Notes: generated by a model not told the origin, from the sequence alone. A DNA stretch of 64,000 nt from Okeanomitos corallinicola TIOX110 (GCF_038050375.1 NZ_CP150886.1:5001318-5065317); one strand, 5' to 3'; shown: positions 1 through 7,595, counted from the stretch's first letter. Translations and numbers: made by a program.

Positions 1-809
1 AAATTAGGTTGATTAGGATTCATTAATACAGTTAATAATCCTAAAGTTAACATTGTTCCTTCGCTAATTGCATGGGCTGGAATACGTTCACCTGTATTCA
101 TGTCTAGTACAACTTCTTGACCTGTCATTTCCTGAGTTTCTTCATAGGAAATAGGTTTACCGTCAACTTCGATTAAGCGTTCACGAGTGACTGGAACTTT
201 TGCTCGCTTGATGCCTACTTTGCGTACATTTGGGACAATTCGACTCAGCTTTTTTTCTATTAATTGAAATTTATCTGGAGTTTCATCACGGAGAGAATCT
301 AAAGTGGGTGCTAATCCTGATCCATCAAATTCAATTTTCGGTGTAATTTCTTCACTGTAAGCTGCTTTGGCAAGATTGGAGGCTATTAATTTTAAATAGA
401 TAGTATTTTTTAAAGATTGAGGAATCTTGGATATATCTCTAAAACGTGGATCTTGATCCCAATTATATTGATGTCCATCTATATCTAATATAATTGTAGG
501 GCTATAACCGTCCTGTTTATAGTTGCAGTAAAACTCCCATTTTTTCCTAATATTATCTTGCAAATAACCACTGACTTTGATGAACATTCTTTTTTCACCA
601 ATTGTTGTCAGAAATTCAGGTGACTTTTCATTTCTAAAGACTTGTGTGGATGATAAATGAGTAAGCATACCTAGACTATGCAATGCTTGTAATATTGATG
701 TTTTACCAGCACTGTTTTTTCCTACGATTCCATGTAATCGGGAATTATCGAAATTGAGTTCTGTTGATTTATGGCTTTTAAAATTATGAAGTATTAGTTT
801 TTCTAGCAT
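1..809 (-). CDS. AAA family ATPase (RecF/OLD-like), truncated by window edge
   Basis: About 270 N-terminal codons are visible; the gene runs off the left edge, so the stop is not seen. The start at 809 reads MLEKLILHNFKSHKS, the usual opening of RecF/SMC-type ATPases. A Walker A motif GKNSAGKTS lies at residues 30-38, and a signature-like SEGTMLTLGLL occurs near the visible end. This matches the AAA_21-type ATPases found in OLD-like nucleases and many defence modules. The C-terminal part, which would show a Toprim or other effector domain, is outside the window. It lies 74 bp downstream of the DUF4238 gene on the same strand, so the two are probably co-transcribed. Confidence 0.82.
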   Translation of the reverse strand, partial: MLEKLILHNFKSHKSTELNFDNSRLHGIVGKNSAGKTSILQALHSLGMLTHLSSTQVFRNEKSPEFLTTIGEKRMFIKVSGYLQDNIRKKWEFYCNYKQDGYSPTIILDIDGHQYNWDQDPRFRDISKIPQSLKNTIYLKLIASNLAKAAYSEEITPKIEFDGSGLAPTLDSLRDETPDKFQLIEKKLSRIVPNVRKVGIKRAKVPVTRERLIEVDGKPISYEETQEMTGQEVVLDMNTGERIPAHAISEGTMLTLGLLTVLMNPNQPN

Positions 810-883
810 ATTCTCATCTCTATTTTTTCATAATTCTTGTGAATCATCGGAAGTGCGATCTAATCTGCACTAAAACTTTAAAT

Positions 884-1831
884 TCAGGTTCGCAAAAGAT
901 CGAAATTTTTTTCACTAGAGTAAGCTTGTCTACAACATTGAATCATTTGTAGTTTGTTATACTCTTTTACATAGTTTTCTGATAGAGAAGCACTCATTCC
1001 ATCATAAGTTTTAAGTTTATACCAACAGTCGGATTCAAACATAATTAAAATATGTTTAGAACTGATTGGATAAGCTATTTGGACACCGTGTGAAGTCAAA
1101 CCAGTTCCAAAATTCTGATGCTGTTTAATTACTATAGGATTATCTGAAGTCCATAGTGGAATAGAAGTTGAGTTAATACCAAATAACCATATATGACCTG
1201 ATAAAATTGTTGATATTTCAGAATCTAAGCCTTGATCAAGAACATTAGATATATGAAGTAGGTGCTGCATTATTGAATAGTCTTCGATTCCTACGTTAAT
1301 TAGATCATCTAATTCAATTGAATTTGTTGAATTTTCTATATCAGGAAAAATTATTTCTTCAATATTATTTTTATTTCTTAATAGTGCTTCATCAAGTCTT
1401 GTTTTAAGATTATATGCGGATTGAAATAATCCTTTAATTTTTTGCCTAAACATATTTGTTCTAACTATCTGAAGTGTTAAGAAAGGAGAGAAATTTTTCT
1501 TTGCCTCTTTGTCAAGAACTCCAAGAGAATCAAATAAGTTCTTTTTTTCTATTTCTTCAAGACAATCTATGATCTGTGCCAGAAATTCTCCAAATCTTGA
1601 TTCTACCTTAGAGAGGTCATTTTCTATGACTTGAGATTTTGTTTTATCCCTCAATTCATCAGGTAACAATGAATCAGGAAAGTCATTAAAATATCTCTCT
1701 TGGGCAATATTTTTCACATGAGATGGATAAGAAACCTTTTTTATCTTATCCCACACAAATAATCTGTGTTCTTCATTAGCAAAGTTTTTTAAATAGCACT
1801 GAGGTACGAAGTGTTGCTGCTTAACTATCAT
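884..1831 (-). CDS. DUF4238 domain protein
   Basis: A protein of 315 residues opening with KQQHFVPQCYLKNFA, the hallmark N-terminus of the DUF4238 family, whose function is unknown. No signal peptide or membrane segment is evident. Members are scattered in accessory regions of bacterial genomes. Here it is directly upstream of an AAA ATPase on the same strand inside the nifD element, which suggests a two-gene module, possibly defensive; that role is inference only. The start is taken at 1831, where the family motif begins almost at once. Confidence 0.75.
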   Translation of the reverse strand: MIVKQQHFVPQCYLKNFANEEHRLFVWDKIKKVSYPSHVKNIAQERYFNDFPDSLLPDELRDKTKSQVIENDLSKVESRFGEFLAQIIDCLEEIEKKNLFDSLGVLDKEAKKNFSPFLTLQIVRTNMFRQKIKGLFQSAYNLKTRLDEALLRNKNNIEEIIFPDIENSTNSIELDDLINVGIEDYSIMQHLLHISNVLDQGLDSEISTILSGHIWLFGINSTSIPLWTSDNPIVIKQHQNFGTGLTSHGVQIAYPISSKHILIMFESDCWYKLKTYDGMSASLSENYVKEYNKLQMIQCCRQAYSSEKNFDLLRT

Positions 1832-1889
1832 TTAAATTGACCTGGGATATTTTAAAGAGAGATAATAGTTTAATGATTGATGAATGTCT

Positions 1890-2258
1890 TTATATTTCAT
1901 CAGCATAAGCACTAAGAAATATCAACTGATTTACCATATTTTCTGCTGACTTATTTGCCATCAAATTGAGGACTCTTCGCATTTGTTCACCAATAGAGTA
2001 ATCTTGAGATGAAATTATAATTCCGGCATGAATTCGTTTTTCTTCTATATAAATACTATGTAACTGGCAAAAGTCACCAACATTAAAGGTGTAAAAAACT
2101 CTTTGCAGTTCAGTCGCTAAAATCAGTTGTTCCTTATCACTAGAACTGATAGTTTCAACCTCGGCAACAGTAATAACATCTACACCCCTAGCTCTTAAGG
2201 CTTTAATAAATCTTTGATCCATTGAATCTTCATCAATGAATAATCTAATTGAACTCAT
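1890..2258 (-). CDS. DUF5615 PIN-like toxin
   Basis: 122 residues. The N-terminus IRLFIDEDSMDQRFIKALRARG has the conserved early acidic residues (DED) and the R-G-x-D-V pattern of DUF5615 proteins, which have a PIN-like nuclease fold and act as toxins paired with DUF433 proteins. Here FNVGDF stands where other members have D-x-D-F. Its start overlaps the stop of the DUF433 gene by 4 bp (ATGA), so the pair is translationally coupled. This is one of two DUF433/DUF5615 pairs in the element; the other is at 4966-5528 on the opposite strand and is not closely similar. Confidence 0.82.
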   Translation of the reverse strand: MSSIRLFIDEDSMDQRFIKALRARGVDVITVAEVETISSSDKEQLILATELQRVFYTFNVGDFCQLHSIYIEEKRIHAGIIISSQDYSIGEQMRRVLNLMANKSAENMVNQLIFLSAYADEI

Positions 2259-2539
2259 ATTGCTTGCCCCATTTCTGTTGCTAACCGTTGATAATCAGCT
2301 TTTTCAGCAGCAATATAACCCTCAATTTCTTCTCGATTAGCATGATAATAAGTTAATGCAGCATAAACTTGAACAAGAGTTACATTCCCCATGCGTTCAG
2401 CGATTTCTTCCGCATTTAATCCCATTTTGTACCAAGCTGTAATTCGTTGCACAGAAACTCTAGTACCAGCAATGCGAGGACGATCCCCTAAAGTGTCTGA
2501 TGATTTAATAATAAGTGTCCCAATATCAGTAGCTTGCAT
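2255..2539 (-). CDS. DUF433 antitoxin
   Basis: About 94 residues from the ATG at 2539. The frame is open to 2593, but the family match starts at MQATDIGTLI. The motif GDRPRIAGTRVSVQRITAWY is the typical DUF433 signature, followed by the helix-turn-helix part (GLNAEEIAERMGNVTLVQVYAAL). Proteins of this type neutralise DUF5615 toxins and are expected to repress their own operon. An extended -10 box lies 29 bp upstream inside a copy of the xisA 3' end, so the pair appears to use a promoter supplied by that repeat. Confidence 0.83.
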   Translation of the reverse strand: MQATDIGTLIIKSSDTLGDRPRIAGTRVSVQRITAWYKMGLNAEEIAERMGNVTLVQVYAALTYYHANREEIEGYIAAEKADYQRLATEMGQAI

Positions 2540-2567
2540 AAAGATTTTGATTATTGTTGACAGTCTA

Positions 2568-2576
2568 ATTATACCA
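2568..2576 (-). promoter_or_regulatory. Extended -10 promoter at end of xisA-tail copy B
   Basis: On the minus strand the sequence reads TGGTATAAT, a perfect extended -10 box. It lies 29 bp before the DUF433 start codon. The same box ends all four xisA 3'-end copies (also 3880, 4677 and 7552), each time just before a gene start. Confidence 0.6.
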
Positions 2577-2822
2577 CAGTACACAAAAATCATATTCTTA
2601 ATTAACCAAAATCAACCCCGTTTATAAACCACTTCCATCCTCAACTTCTCCACCTCAATCTTCAACCGTTCATTCTCCATTTTCAACCCTGTATTTTCAT
2701 CCTTAATCAACTCAACCTCATTCCGTTTACTCAAAGCCTGATTTATTGCCAACTTCCGCATATCCAAAGAAAACCAACGTTGATAAGTTTTCGTATAAAT
2801 CTGCACACTATGACCCAAATTT
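2569..2822 (-). pseudogene. xisA 3'-end remnant, copy B
   Basis: A minus-strand frame of 68 residues (MGHSVQIYTKTYQRWFSLD...) nearly identical to residues 405-472 of the full XisA at 7596-9014, including the catalytic tyrosine context TYQRWF, ending at a stop at 2612-2614. The match continues downstream of the stop to the TATAAT box at 2568. Similarity ends abruptly at about 2822, where the orphan antitoxin gene's 3' end begins. It lacks the catalytic arginines, so it cannot be an active recombinase. It is best seen as a duplicated xisA tail left by recombination. Confidence 0.85.
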
Positions 2823-2831
2823 TTAGCCTAT

Positions 2832-3059
2832 TCACCATTCATTTGTGTCTACCTGCTCAAATTCATCTTTAATCACTTGTTGTAATTCCCCAGCTTCAGA
2901 ATCACTCAAAATACCTACAAACTTCGACAGTGCCGATTTTTCTATAACAGGTTGAAATACAATCACTATTTCTAATTCTTGATTAGCAAATTCAGCCGGA
3001 AGTTCAACTTTGAGAATACCATCATTACCAATATGTGTTGTAATTTTCATGATTTCCAT
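2832..3059 (-). CDS. Orphan antitoxin-like small protein
   Basis: 75 residues, MEIMKITTHIGNDGILKVELPAEFANQELEIV..., resembling short antitoxins that precede PIN-domain (VapC-type) toxins in cyanobacteria: a beta-strand N-terminus followed by an acidic helical tail ending EFEQVDTNEW. The expected toxin gene should follow immediately downstream on the minus strand, but that place is taken by xisA-tail copy B beginning about 10 bp after the stop. It therefore looks like half of a toxin-antitoxin pair whose toxin was replaced. A purine-rich ribosome-binding region (GGGGGGTGAAG) precedes the start. Confidence 0.6.
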   Translation of the reverse strand: MEIMKITTHIGNDGILKVELPAEFANQELEIVIVFQPVIEKSALSKFVGILSDSEAGELQQVIKDEFEQVDTNEW

Positions 3060-3106
3060 AACTTCACCCCCCTGATTGATTATGTTGTCATTTAACTAAA
3101 TATATT

Positions 3107-3580
3107 TTAACAATGCTTATCTAACAACTTTTGAAATAAACTATCAGATGCCCAAAAAGATGTGTTTTTAAGACTTTGAACAGCATTAGGTAAATTAATC
3201 AGCTTCATACTTGTGGCTTGATCTAAAATTCCCAAAATACCAGTGATTACTAAACCTCTTTCTTTGGCAATACGTCTTGCTTTCATATCGTCTAATAGAA
3301 GTAAATCTGCATTCAATTCTTGAGCTAAAATAATAGCTTCAGATTCTCCAGGATCAAGTAAATTTTTAATCTCATCAGTAGGTTGGCTAACGGGTTGAAT
3401 TTTTAGCCAACTAGGAGTATCAACAGTCCAAGATTGAACAGGTAGTGGAGCAAGTGAATCAGATAACTCATTATAAACTGCTTGAGGAATGATAATTTGC
3501 TCAAACAGTTGAGGTAAAAGATCAATTTGATCAATCAAAATGAGGTAGTTAATAGGAGAAGTATCGGAAACAATAATCAT
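3107..3580 (-). CDS. DUF3368 PIN-like toxin
   Basis: 157 residues. Opens with MIIVSDTSPINYLI, the DUF3368 form of the PIN-domain first acidic motif, with E at IIPQAVYNEL, GESEAIILAQEL, and LLLLDDMKARRIAKERGL supplying further acidic residues. These are typical catalytic positions of a Mg-dependent ribonuclease. The family is commonly the toxin partner of UPF0175 proteins, and here the start overlaps the UPF0175 stop by 4 bp. Catalytic residues look intact. Confidence 0.85.
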   Translation of the reverse strand: MIIVSDTSPINYLILIDQIDLLPQLFEQIIIPQAVYNELSDSLAPLPVQSWTVDTPSWLKIQPVSQPTDEIKNLLDPGESEAIILAQELNADLLLLDDMKARRIAKERGLVITGILGILDQATSMKLINLPNAVQSLKNTSFWASDSLFQKLLDKHC

Positions 3581-3846
3581 TTATTACCTAACAAATTACG
3601 AATTGCTTGGACATCTTCTTCTAAGTCTTCTTCAGTGTAGGGTAAGTAAGCCTTTTGATCTTTGAGAAATTGATATGTTTCCCATCGAGAAGAAAAATTC
3701 AACATTTTGTGAACTTCTCCCGCTCCAATCAGACCTTGACGATAATTATCAGCTACAATAAGCTCCAACACCTTTTGGGAAATTTGACTCGGTTGTAGTT
3801 GTAATTGATTGGCCAGATGATCAGGAATTTCAATCATTATTTGCAT
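3577..3846 (-). CDS. UPF0175 antitoxin
   Basis: 89 residues from the ATG at 3846; an upstream in-frame start at 3921 would add a non-conserved leader lying in the promoter repeat. The sequence MQIMIEIPDHLANQL...GLIGAGEVHKMLNFSSRWETYQFL shows the UPF0175 helix-turn-helix-like pattern. It is expected to bind DNA and neutralise the DUF3368 toxin that overlaps its end. The TATAAT box of xisA-tail copy C lies 34 bp upstream. Confidence 0.82.
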   Translation of the reverse strand: MQIMIEIPDHLANQLQLQPSQISQKVLELIVADNYRQGLIGAGEVHKMLNFSSRWETYQFLKDQKAYLPYTEEDLEEDVQAIRNLLGNK

Positions 3847-3879
3847 AATTTCTACTCCTTGCTTAACTGTAACTTTTAA

Positions 3880-4050
3880 ATTATACCACACATCAAAAAA
3901 ATCATATTCTTGATTAACCAAACTTAGCTCCGTTTATAAACCATTTCCATCCTCAACTTCTCAACCTCAATCTTCAACCTTTCATTCTCTATTTCCAAGC
4001 CAGTATTTTCATCTTTAATCAACTCAACTTCATTCCGTTTACTCAAAGCC
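3880..4050 (-). pseudogene. xisA 3'-end remnant, copy C, with promoter box
   Basis: The minus strand carries another copy of the xisA terminal coding region (from LSKRNEVELIKDENTG to the YKR end) plus the downstream stretch to TGGTATAAT at 3880-3888. It is shorter than copy B. At 4050 the match is interrupted by a short hairpin repeat (4051-4080), after which TGATTTATT resumes the xisA sequence for only 9 bases, suggesting a small repeat inserted into the copy. The -10 box serves the UPF0175/DUF3368 pair. Confidence 0.8.
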
Positions 4051-4080
4051 TCTCCCCGACGCGGTGAGAGGTTTAGAGAG
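4051..4080. repeat. Small hairpin repeat inserted in xisA-tail copy C
   Basis: The sequence TCTCCCCGACGCGGTGAGAG followed by GTTTAGAGAG can fold (CTCTCC with GGTGAGAG, plus CTCT/AGAG) and resembles the GC-rich dispersed hairpins seen at 63694-63719. It sits exactly where the xisA-tail similarity is broken. Confidence 0.45.
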
Positions 4081-4125
4081 TGATTTATTTATATATTCAA
4101 AACGTTTAAAACATCCTCTTAGAAA

Positions 4126-4380
4126 TTAAATAGAAATCAGTTTAGAAGGTAAAGGAATTTGTTTTTTACCACTACAATAAACAGTTTCTATCCATAACTC
4201 TCTCGCTTGATTAATATTTTCTATCGCTTCTTCTAAACTTTCCCCCTGACTTATGCAACCAGGTAAATCAGGAATAATTACTGTATATCCTCCGTCCTCT
4301 TCTGGATAAATAGACATGGGATATTTTAAGGATAGATAATATTCTAAAGATTGATGCTCAAGTTGAGAATTAGTTTTCAT
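4126..4380 (-). CDS. hicB: HicB-family antitoxin
   Basis: 84 residues with the HicB core YPMSIYPEEDGGYTVIIPDLPGCISQGESLEEAIENINQARELWIE, the partially degraded RNase H fold of HicB antitoxins. It follows hicA and overlaps it by 11 bp. The N-terminal extension MKTNSQLEHQSLEYYLSLKYP is typical of cyanobacterial members. Expected to bind HicA and repress the operon. Confidence 0.88.
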   Translation of the reverse strand: MKTNSQLEHQSLEYYLSLKYPMSIYPEEDGGYTVIIPDLPGCISQGESLEEAIENINQARELWIETVYCSGKKQIPLPSKLISI

Positions 4381-4621
4381 CTTTCCAGTTTTCCAAATCT
4401 AATAATCTAATTGTTTCTTCAATATACGTTCGCTTAACTTTTTTGCCTCCTTTTTTGGGAATAATAATGACTTCTCCTTGATCATTCTCAAAAGCATGGT
4501 GACTTCCCTTAGCTCTAATTTCCTGATATCCAAATGCTTCTAAAACATAACTAATTTCTTCAAATCTGGCTTCAGGAGGACGAGAGAGAAGATATTTAAT
4601 TAATTTACTTAGTTTACCCAT
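4370..4621 (-). CDS. hicA: HicA-family mRNA interferase toxin
   Basis: 83 residues. The dsRBD-like HicA fold is recognisable from FEEISYVLEAFGYQEIRAKGSHHAFEND...IIIPKKGGKKVKRTYIEETIRLL. The catalytic histidine lies in the conserved GSHH motif and is present. Toxin precedes antitoxin, the usual order for hicAB. Transcription probably starts from the -10 box at 4677-4685 in xisA-tail copy D. Confidence 0.88.
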   Translation of the reverse strand: MGKLSKLIKYLLSRPPEARFEEISYVLEAFGYQEIRAKGSHHAFENDQGEVIIIPKKGGKKVKRTYIEETIRLLDLENWKDEN

Positions 4622-4676
4622 TGACTGGTCATAGCATTTTTTAGCCTAAGTAGTTGAGATCATTGTTCACTCCCTA

Positions 4677-4812
4677 ATTATACCACACATCAAAAAAATC
4701 ATATTCTTGATCAACCAAACTTAATTCCGTTTATAAACCATTTCCATCCTCAACTTCTCCACCTCAATTTTCAACCTTTCATTCTCCATTTTCAACCCAT
4801 TATTCTCATTTT
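4677..4812 (-). pseudogene. xisA 3'-end remnant, copy D, with promoter box
   Basis: The third extra copy of the xisA end. The minus strand matches the last roughly 35 codons (NENNGLKMENERLKIEVEKLRMEMVYKR region) and the downstream stretch up to TGGTATAAT at 4677-4685. Similarity fades at about 4812. The box is 56 bp before the hicA start. The coding part is too short to encode anything functional. Confidence 0.78.
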
Positions 4813-4965
4813 TATTAATATAAGTTAATTTCTATTTTTCACTAACTAAACTTAATCCAAAAAAATTAAATTCTATTCGCAAATAGTGACAATTTACTAA
4901 CAATCATGTAAAATAATATTATTCTTAGCTACTTAACACTAGGTTTATAAAAAGGAAAAACCGTT

Positions 4966-5190
4966 ATGGAAAAGCGAATAACTATTCATCCAGATATTTG
5001 CAACGGCAGACCTGTTATTACTAACACTCGAATTTCTGTACAAACAATTATAGAATTTTTAGGTGCAGGTGATTCTATCGAGGAAGTTCTAGAAGAATAC
5101 CCATCTTTAGAACGAGAAGATATTTATGCTTGCATCCAATTCGCGGCAAAATTGATGGCGAATCATTACGAAGTGAGAAAAATTGCATGA
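4966..5190 (+). CDS. DUF433 antitoxin (second pair)
   Basis: 74 residues: MEKRITIHPDICNGRPVITNTRISVQTIIEFLGAGDSIEEVLEEYPSLEREDIYACIQFAA. This is a clear DUF433 protein with the NGRP...TRISVQTI motif and helix-turn-helix region. A good ribosome-binding site (AAAGGAAAAA) precedes the ATG. It is on the strand opposite to the other element cassettes and overlaps its toxin partner by 4 bp. The 150 bp upstream is AT-rich and probably holds its own promoter. Confidence 0.88.
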   Translation: MEKRITIHPDICNGRPVITNTRISVQTIIEFLGAGDSIEEVLEEYPSLEREDIYACIQFAAKLMANHYEVRKIA

Positions 5191-5528
5191 ATGGGTTTTT
5201 ATTTGATGAAAATCTCCCCACTAAAATCCAATTTACTCCATCTTTACCCATCATTCATGTTTCTATGTTAGGGAATAGTCCGAGTGATAGCCAAATCTGG
5301 GAGTATGCAAAGGAAAAAGAACTGGTGATTGTTACTAAAGATGCAGATTTTTCGGATCGGTTGATGCTTGATTCTTATCCACCTAAAATAGTGCATCTAC
5401 GTTTTGGAAATATGCGAAAACGTGAATTTCACTCATTTCTAGCTAGAGTTTGGCCGGAGATTGAAATGTTAGTTATTGATCACAAGCTAATTAATGTTTA
5501 TTCCGATCAAATCGAAGCATTCAAATAG
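5187..5528 (+). CDS. DUF5615 PIN-like toxin (second pair)
   Basis: 113 residues from the ATG at 5187, which overlaps the DUF433 stop (ATGA); a longer in-frame start at 5130 would lie inside the antitoxin gene and is less likely. MNGFLFDENLP carries the conserved D-E-N, then DSQIWEYAKEKELVIVTKDADFSDR gives the K-D-x-D-F motif, all typical of DUF5615 PIN-like nucleases. Its end overlaps the convergent small gene at 5521 by 8 bp. Confidence 0.87.
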   Translation: MNGFLFDENLPTKIQFTPSLPIIHVSMLGNSPSDSQIWEYAKEKELVIVTKDADFSDRLMLDSYPPKIVHLRFGNMRKREFHSFLARVWPEIEMLVIDHKLINVYSDQIEAFK

Positions 5529-5742
5529 TTTTATGGTTTTCCATTTTTAGTAGTTGGGCAAGTTGATGTGCGGCTGCATGGGAATTAAGCGGTGATAAAA
5601 TAGAATAGGTTGCTCCATGTTCTAATGATGGTTCTTCATCCCTAGATAATTCGGAAACTAGAAACTGCATTACTTTTAGTTTGTCGGCACGATTTAGATT
5701 TCGCAGGGTAGGAAATAGTTCTATGGCGTTCATAATTGTCAT
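5521..5742 (-). CDS. Small hypothetical protein
   Basis: 73 residues, MTIMNAIELFPTLRNLNRADKLKVMQFLVSELSRDEE..., with the LF..L..L.RADKL...QFLV.EL pattern seen in short proteins found next to PIN or RelE toxins in cyanobacteria, where they may act as antitoxins. No adjacent toxin in the same direction is present. It converges on the DUF5615 gene with an 8-bp overlap. Function is not known. Confidence 0.55.
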   Translation of the reverse strand: MTIMNAIELFPTLRNLNRADKLKVMQFLVSELSRDEEPSLEHGATYSILSPLNSHAAAHQLAQLLKMENHKTI

Positions 5743-5851
5743 GGTAGAGAGAATTTCATATTTCTATTTTTCCACAAGTTTCATGATTGTGCGATCGCTC
5801 TTAGTTTAAACTTTGTATTAAACAAACTCCAGAAGCGATATCTATAAATAA

Positions 5852-6511
5852 TTATAATTTCTTGGCTTCTGATAGATTAGCAGATTGGCTAATTAATCTA
5901 AGCTGTGCATTTTCTTTATGATAATTCTGCCATTTTTTCTTAAATTCCAGGTCTATTAAAACAGCAGTAAATTGATTATCTTCTGGTTCAGATATTTTGA
6001 CATCAACAAGACTGATTGACTCAGATTCAAGAAACTTTAGAACAAGAGTATAAAATGTAAGAGGTTGAACATGATCAACATGACTATTTTTGTGATTCAA
6101 TTTTTCATTACTGTATGGGCAGATCACATCATTTTTGAGGATAGAAATCCTAAACTCTTTAATTTGGTCAGTGACAGCATTTCTAAATGCGTCAAATATT
6201 TCTTTTCTTATATTTCTTCCTTTGATACATGAAATCCAACTAAAATCTGTAATACTTCCATCCATTCTTTCTATATAAAAACATTTGTTTTTATGATATT
6301 GTGCATCCAGATCGACGAATATAGCCTTGATACCAGAAGCAATCTTTTGATCACTTTCTGGATGTAGGAGTAGCAAATCTGAAACAAATATAAAATCATT
6401 ATTTTCTAGTCTACTTCCTTGATCATAATGAGATACAATCGCTTGAATATATTTTTTTGCAGATTCGTGTGAAGAAAAAGTTATATTTCCAATAGTTACA
6501 GGTTTAGCCAT
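5852..6511 (-). CDS. DUF3223 (DCL-like) protein with HNH-like segment
   Basis: About 219 residues from the ATG at 6511, chosen because GGAAG lies a proper distance upstream; a start at 6526 would add five residues. MAKPVTIGNITFSSHESAKKYIQAIV and the FYIERMDGSITDFSWISCI segment match the DUF3223/DCL family, whose plant members are needed for rRNA processing in plastids. The C-terminal part contains VICPYSNEKL...SHVDHVQP, which looks like a degenerate HNH nuclease core with one Cys and a D-H pair. The bacterial role is unknown; a nuclease function is only a suggestion. It lies downstream of the HEPN gene on the same strand. Confidence 0.7.
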   Translation of the reverse strand: MAKPVTIGNITFSSHESAKKYIQAIVSHYDQGSRLENNDFIFVSDLLLLHPESDQKIASGIKAIFVDLDAQYHKNKCFYIERMDGSITDFSWISCIKGRNIRKEIFDAFRNAVTDQIKEFRISILKNDVICPYSNEKLNHKNSHVDHVQPLTFYTLVLKFLESESISLVDVKISEPEDNQFTAVLIDLEFKKKWQNYHKENAQLRLISQSANLSEAKKL

Positions 6512-6596
6512 GGTGAAATCTTCCATTTATTTATATATACAAATAAAGTAGCATAATTCAAATACATTGCGTCTTGCAACAATGTACCTAAATTAT

Positions 6597-7520
6597 TTAA
6601 TTATCTAGTTCATTTTCATGATCACAGATTAAACAAACGCCGTCTTCATCAAGAAAAGTGCTATCACAATCGGGGGATTGACAATCAGCTTTTATAGTTT
6701 CTATATTTTCACAACAGCAGAAGCAATAAAGGGACTTGGTAATTCCATCCTTATCTACTCTTTCCTGTACAAATTTAGGCTCTCCTCCATATTTCCTTGC
6801 TACACGTCCACACCAAGGACATTTATAAGATTTTTCTTTAACACGAAATCCTGTATATTTTTCAACCTCTTCTGGTTTTAAATTCTGTACAATAATTTCC
6901 ATTTCTTTCATCATCCGATACTTTACACTGTAATCAATGTCATTAATCCGAGAGATAGGTGTATTTTCTAGAAAATTTTTGTGAACTTCTAACCATCTTT
7001 TTCCGGAATTCAAATTTTCTACCGCTTCAAAGACTGCTCTTAATACTTCAGATGCTTCCACAATTGTAGATTTGTTAATGCCGTGAAATGTCATATTTCT
7101 GTGTTTTCTTAGTTCGTCAACTCTTCCCTTAAAATTTTCCGAAAGTCGATTTTCTCTTACAGTATCGTATACCTTGATTAAATCCTGTGCGTCTATAGTG
7201 CGAAATTGAGAAAAAAAAGTATCATTTTTATCACACTTACCTGGCCATTGTTGCGGTTGTGTAATTAGTAGATAGGGGCTAACCTCTGCAATACATCCTT
7301 TTAATAACAACTCAATGCCCTGTTGAACCAATGCTAAGGAAGTTATAAGATTGTGTCTTCCTAATTCCCAGAATTCATGTATGTCGGTTGAATCAGGCTG
7401 GAGTTCATCTTCTTGAATCCGAATATCTATAAGTAACTCAATAGCTTGTGACCATCCGTAATCAAGAAATCTCCACCCAGAACAGAAGAAATCATCTGGT
7501 GCTGGTATATCAGTAATCAT
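6597..7520 (-). CDS. HEPN-like protein with C-terminal zinc ribbons
   Basis: 307 residues. The N-terminal two thirds is helical and includes RNMTFH within RKHRNMTFHGI at about residues 139-149, fitting the R-x4-H catalytic motif of HEPN ribonucleases. The C-terminus has Cys pairs CPWCGR, CFCCCENIE, CQSPDC and CLICDH, consistent with two zinc ribbons that could bind nucleic acid or protein. No minimal nucleotidyltransferase (MNT) partner is adjacent, so this is not a standard HEPN-MNT pair. The gene is the first after xisA and uses the TATAAT box 32 bp upstream. A role as toxin or defence effector is plausible but unproven. Confidence 0.65.
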   Translation of the reverse strand: MITDIPAPDDFFCSGWRFLDYGWSQAIELLIDIRIQEDELQPDSTDIHEFWELGRHNLITSLALVQQGIELLLKGCIAEVSPYLLITQPQQWPGKCDKNDTFFSQFRTIDAQDLIKVYDTVRENRLSENFKGRVDELRKHRNMTFHGINKSTIVEASEVLRAVFEAVENLNSGKRWLEVHKNFLENTPISRINDIDYSVKYRMMKEMEIIVQNLKPEEVEKYTGFRVKEKSYKCPWCGRVARKYGGEPKFVQERVDKDGITKSLYCFCCCENIETIKADCQSPDCDSTFLDEDGVCLICDHENELDN

Positions 7521-7551
7521 AGAATATTTTTATATATACATTGACAATGTG

Positions 7552-7560
7552 ATTATACCA
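7552..7560 (-). promoter_or_regulatory. Extended -10 promoter downstream of xisA
   Basis: TGGTATAAT on the minus strand, 32 bp before the HEPN gene start and 36 bp after the xisA stop. The stretch between the xisA stop and this box is shared with remnants B, C and D. Confidence 0.6.
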
Positions 7561-7595
7561 CATCACACAAAAATGATATTCTTGATTAACCAAAA

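Noticed and set aside
2391-2627. Plus-strand open frame of 78 codons
   Set aside because: Antisense to the DUF433 gene and to the xisA tail; shadow frame.
2612-2818. 68-residue frame as an independent small XisA-like gene
   Set aside because: Lacks the catalytic arginines and matches only the xisA 3' end; two more partial copies show it is a repeat remnant.
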